Source: Chitinophaga horti (GTDB taxonomy: Bacteria; Bacteroidota; Bacteroidia; Chitinophagales; Chitinophagaceae). Taken from it: 64,000 bases of DNA. The stretch is from positions 3,038,001 through 3,102,000 of the forward strand of contig NZ_CP107006.1 in NCBI RefSeq assembly GCF_022867795.2. Direction: 5' to 3'. A model generated the notes under the pieces. It was not told where the DNA came from. It did no database searches and saw only the letters and a list, made by a program, of their open reading frames with translations. Shown in pieces: positions 63,396 through 64,000 of the stretch (the stretch's first letter is position 1; every line of letters starts with the position of its first letter). The translations under genes were made by a program, and so were the position numbers.

Positions 63396-63899
63396 ATGAT
63401 TAAGGACGATGCCTCTTTTAAAATCGCCGTGGACTTTATCTGGTCGATAGGTATTCCGGTAATATTTACCACCCTACCCGAAGGTACTTTTCTCCCCGGC
63501 GCGCTCATTCAAAACGGGCACCTCATCATCGATACAGATAAACTCCTCTACCCGGGAGATATTCTCCACGAAGCCGGCCACATCGCCGTTGTTCCCGCCG
63601 CAGAGCGTGGCACCTTGCACAACGACAACATTCCCTTACGCATGCACCGCGAAGCCGAAGAAATGATGGCTATTGCATGGTCGTACGCCGCATGTTTATA
63701 TCTTGACATCAGCGCTTATTTTGTATTCCATGATCATGGTTATAAAGGAGGCGGCAAAGAAATAGCCGACAACTTCAATGATGGCCGCTACATCGGGGTT
63801 TCGATGCTGCAGTTCGCCGGCATGTCTGGCGAACCGAAGCAGTCGGCCGCTTTAGGGCTACCGGCTTTCCCTGAGATGGCGAAATGGTTGAGGGATTAG
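63396..63899 (+). CDS. Unknown protein with HEAGH zinc motif
   Basis: A 167-residue protein. ILHEAGHIAVVP (around residue 57) has the HEXXH pattern of zinc metallopeptidases, as HEAGH, placed after a strand IDTDKLLYPGD as in zincins of the ImmA/IrrE type; no third ligand was certain, though MHREAEEMMAIAW 25 residues later holds a suitable Glu. The last third is helical and hydrophobic (YAACLYLDISAYFVFHDHG). No signal peptide. The stop overlaps the opposing histidine kinase gene. A TATCTTTA box (63384-63391) is near the start. Confidence 0.7.
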   Translation: MIKDDASFKIAVDFIWSIGIPVIFTTLPEGTFLPGALIQNGHLIIDTDKLLYPGDILHEAGHIAVVPAAERGTLHNDNIPLRMHREAEEMMAIAWSYAACLYLDISAYFVFHDHGYKGGGKEIADNFNDGRYIGVSMLQFAGMSGEPKQSAALGLPAFPEMAKWLRD

Positions 63900-64000
63900 A
63901 GTTTAATCGTAAACCTCGTATCCCCCACCCCGTAGGTTTTTAACGCAAACGTATACCCATGATTCAACAAAATCTCCCGCACCAGGGTAAGGCCTATTCC
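63896..64000 (-). CDS. Sensor histidine kinase, C-terminal fragment
   Basis: Only the last 34 codons are in the window. GIGLTLVREILLNHGYTFAL contains the G2 box (GIGLTLVREIL) of a HATPase_c domain, followed by TYGVGDTRFTIKL, the final strand. It is thus the end of a histidine kinase. Sensor domain and partner regulator lie outside. Its TAA overlaps the stop of the HEAGH protein on the other strand. Confidence 0.8.
   Translation of the reverse strand, partial: GIGLTLVREILLNHGYTFALKTYGVGDTRFTIKL

Noticed and set aside
1..64000. tRNA, rRNA, CRISPR arrays, insertion sequences, phage or integration sites
   Set aside because: None recognised by reading. No regularly spaced repeats beyond the pairs reported, and no transposase or integrase motif. 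A tRNA and Rfam scan would be needed to exclude small RNAs and riboswitches.

Overview
The window comes from a member of the Bacteroidota, most likely a Chitinophaga-like Chitinophagaceae. The evidence is two SusC/SusD outer-membrane pairs, an ECF sigma/FecR cascade, a two-component sensor with a propeller ectodomain, and promoters of the Bacteroidota type (TTTG, about 19 nt, TAnnTTTG). About 50 genes are supported. No tRNA, rRNA, CRISPR array, transposase or phage gene was recognised by eye.

Layout. 1-3850 (minus) is a PaoABC-type molybdenum hydroxylase operon; its last gene, cut by the window edge, starts like a cysteine desulfurase and overlaps paoC by one base. 4053-5702 (minus: cupin, DapA-like aldolase, thioredoxin-like protein) faces a MocR-type regulator (5806-7224, plus) across back-to-back promoters. 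7229-11579 (minus) carries a TetX-like flavin monooxygenase, an AraC regulator, a cupin and a large secreted protein. 12648-20338 (minus) is an ECF sigma/FecR/SusC/SusD/phosphoesterase unit whose fecR reading frame is broken.

20401-40880 is a polysaccharide utilisation region: a GH2-like hydrolase, an aldo/keto reductase, a zinc dehydrogenase, an alkaline phosphatase, a GH105-type hydrolase, a sensor kinase and a separate response regulator (a split hybrid two-component system), a second SusC/SusD pair with a frame break in susC, and a GH78 alpha-L-rhamnosidase. GH105 plus GH78 point to rhamnogalacturonan or another rhamnose-containing glycan. A 16-bp sequence repeated at a 21-bp period lies between the sensor and susC; a diverged version with the same period lies in front of the GH105 gene. 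A different repeat pair, also at a 21-bp period, lies just upstream of the dehydrogenase promoter. These are the best candidates for the control circuit of the region.

41095-46938 is mostly housekeeping (dapF, CorA-type transporter, Nudix hydrolase, queuosine-precursor transporter, YfhO-like membrane protein). 47068-55305 is a surface-polysaccharide cluster (five glycosyltransferases, a flippase, two methyltransferases). The remainder holds an NlpC/P60 lipoprotein, an OsmC/4Fe-4S fusion, a GH29 fucosidase, a PAS protein with a histidine-containing helix but no ATPase domain, an aminopeptidase P, small secreted proteins, a HEAGH-motif protein and the last 34 codons of a histidine kinase.

Two genes (fecR and the second susC) are broken by what looks like one missing G in a G run. 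Both could be sequence errors. Functional calls rest on motif and family recognition by eye; no database search was run.
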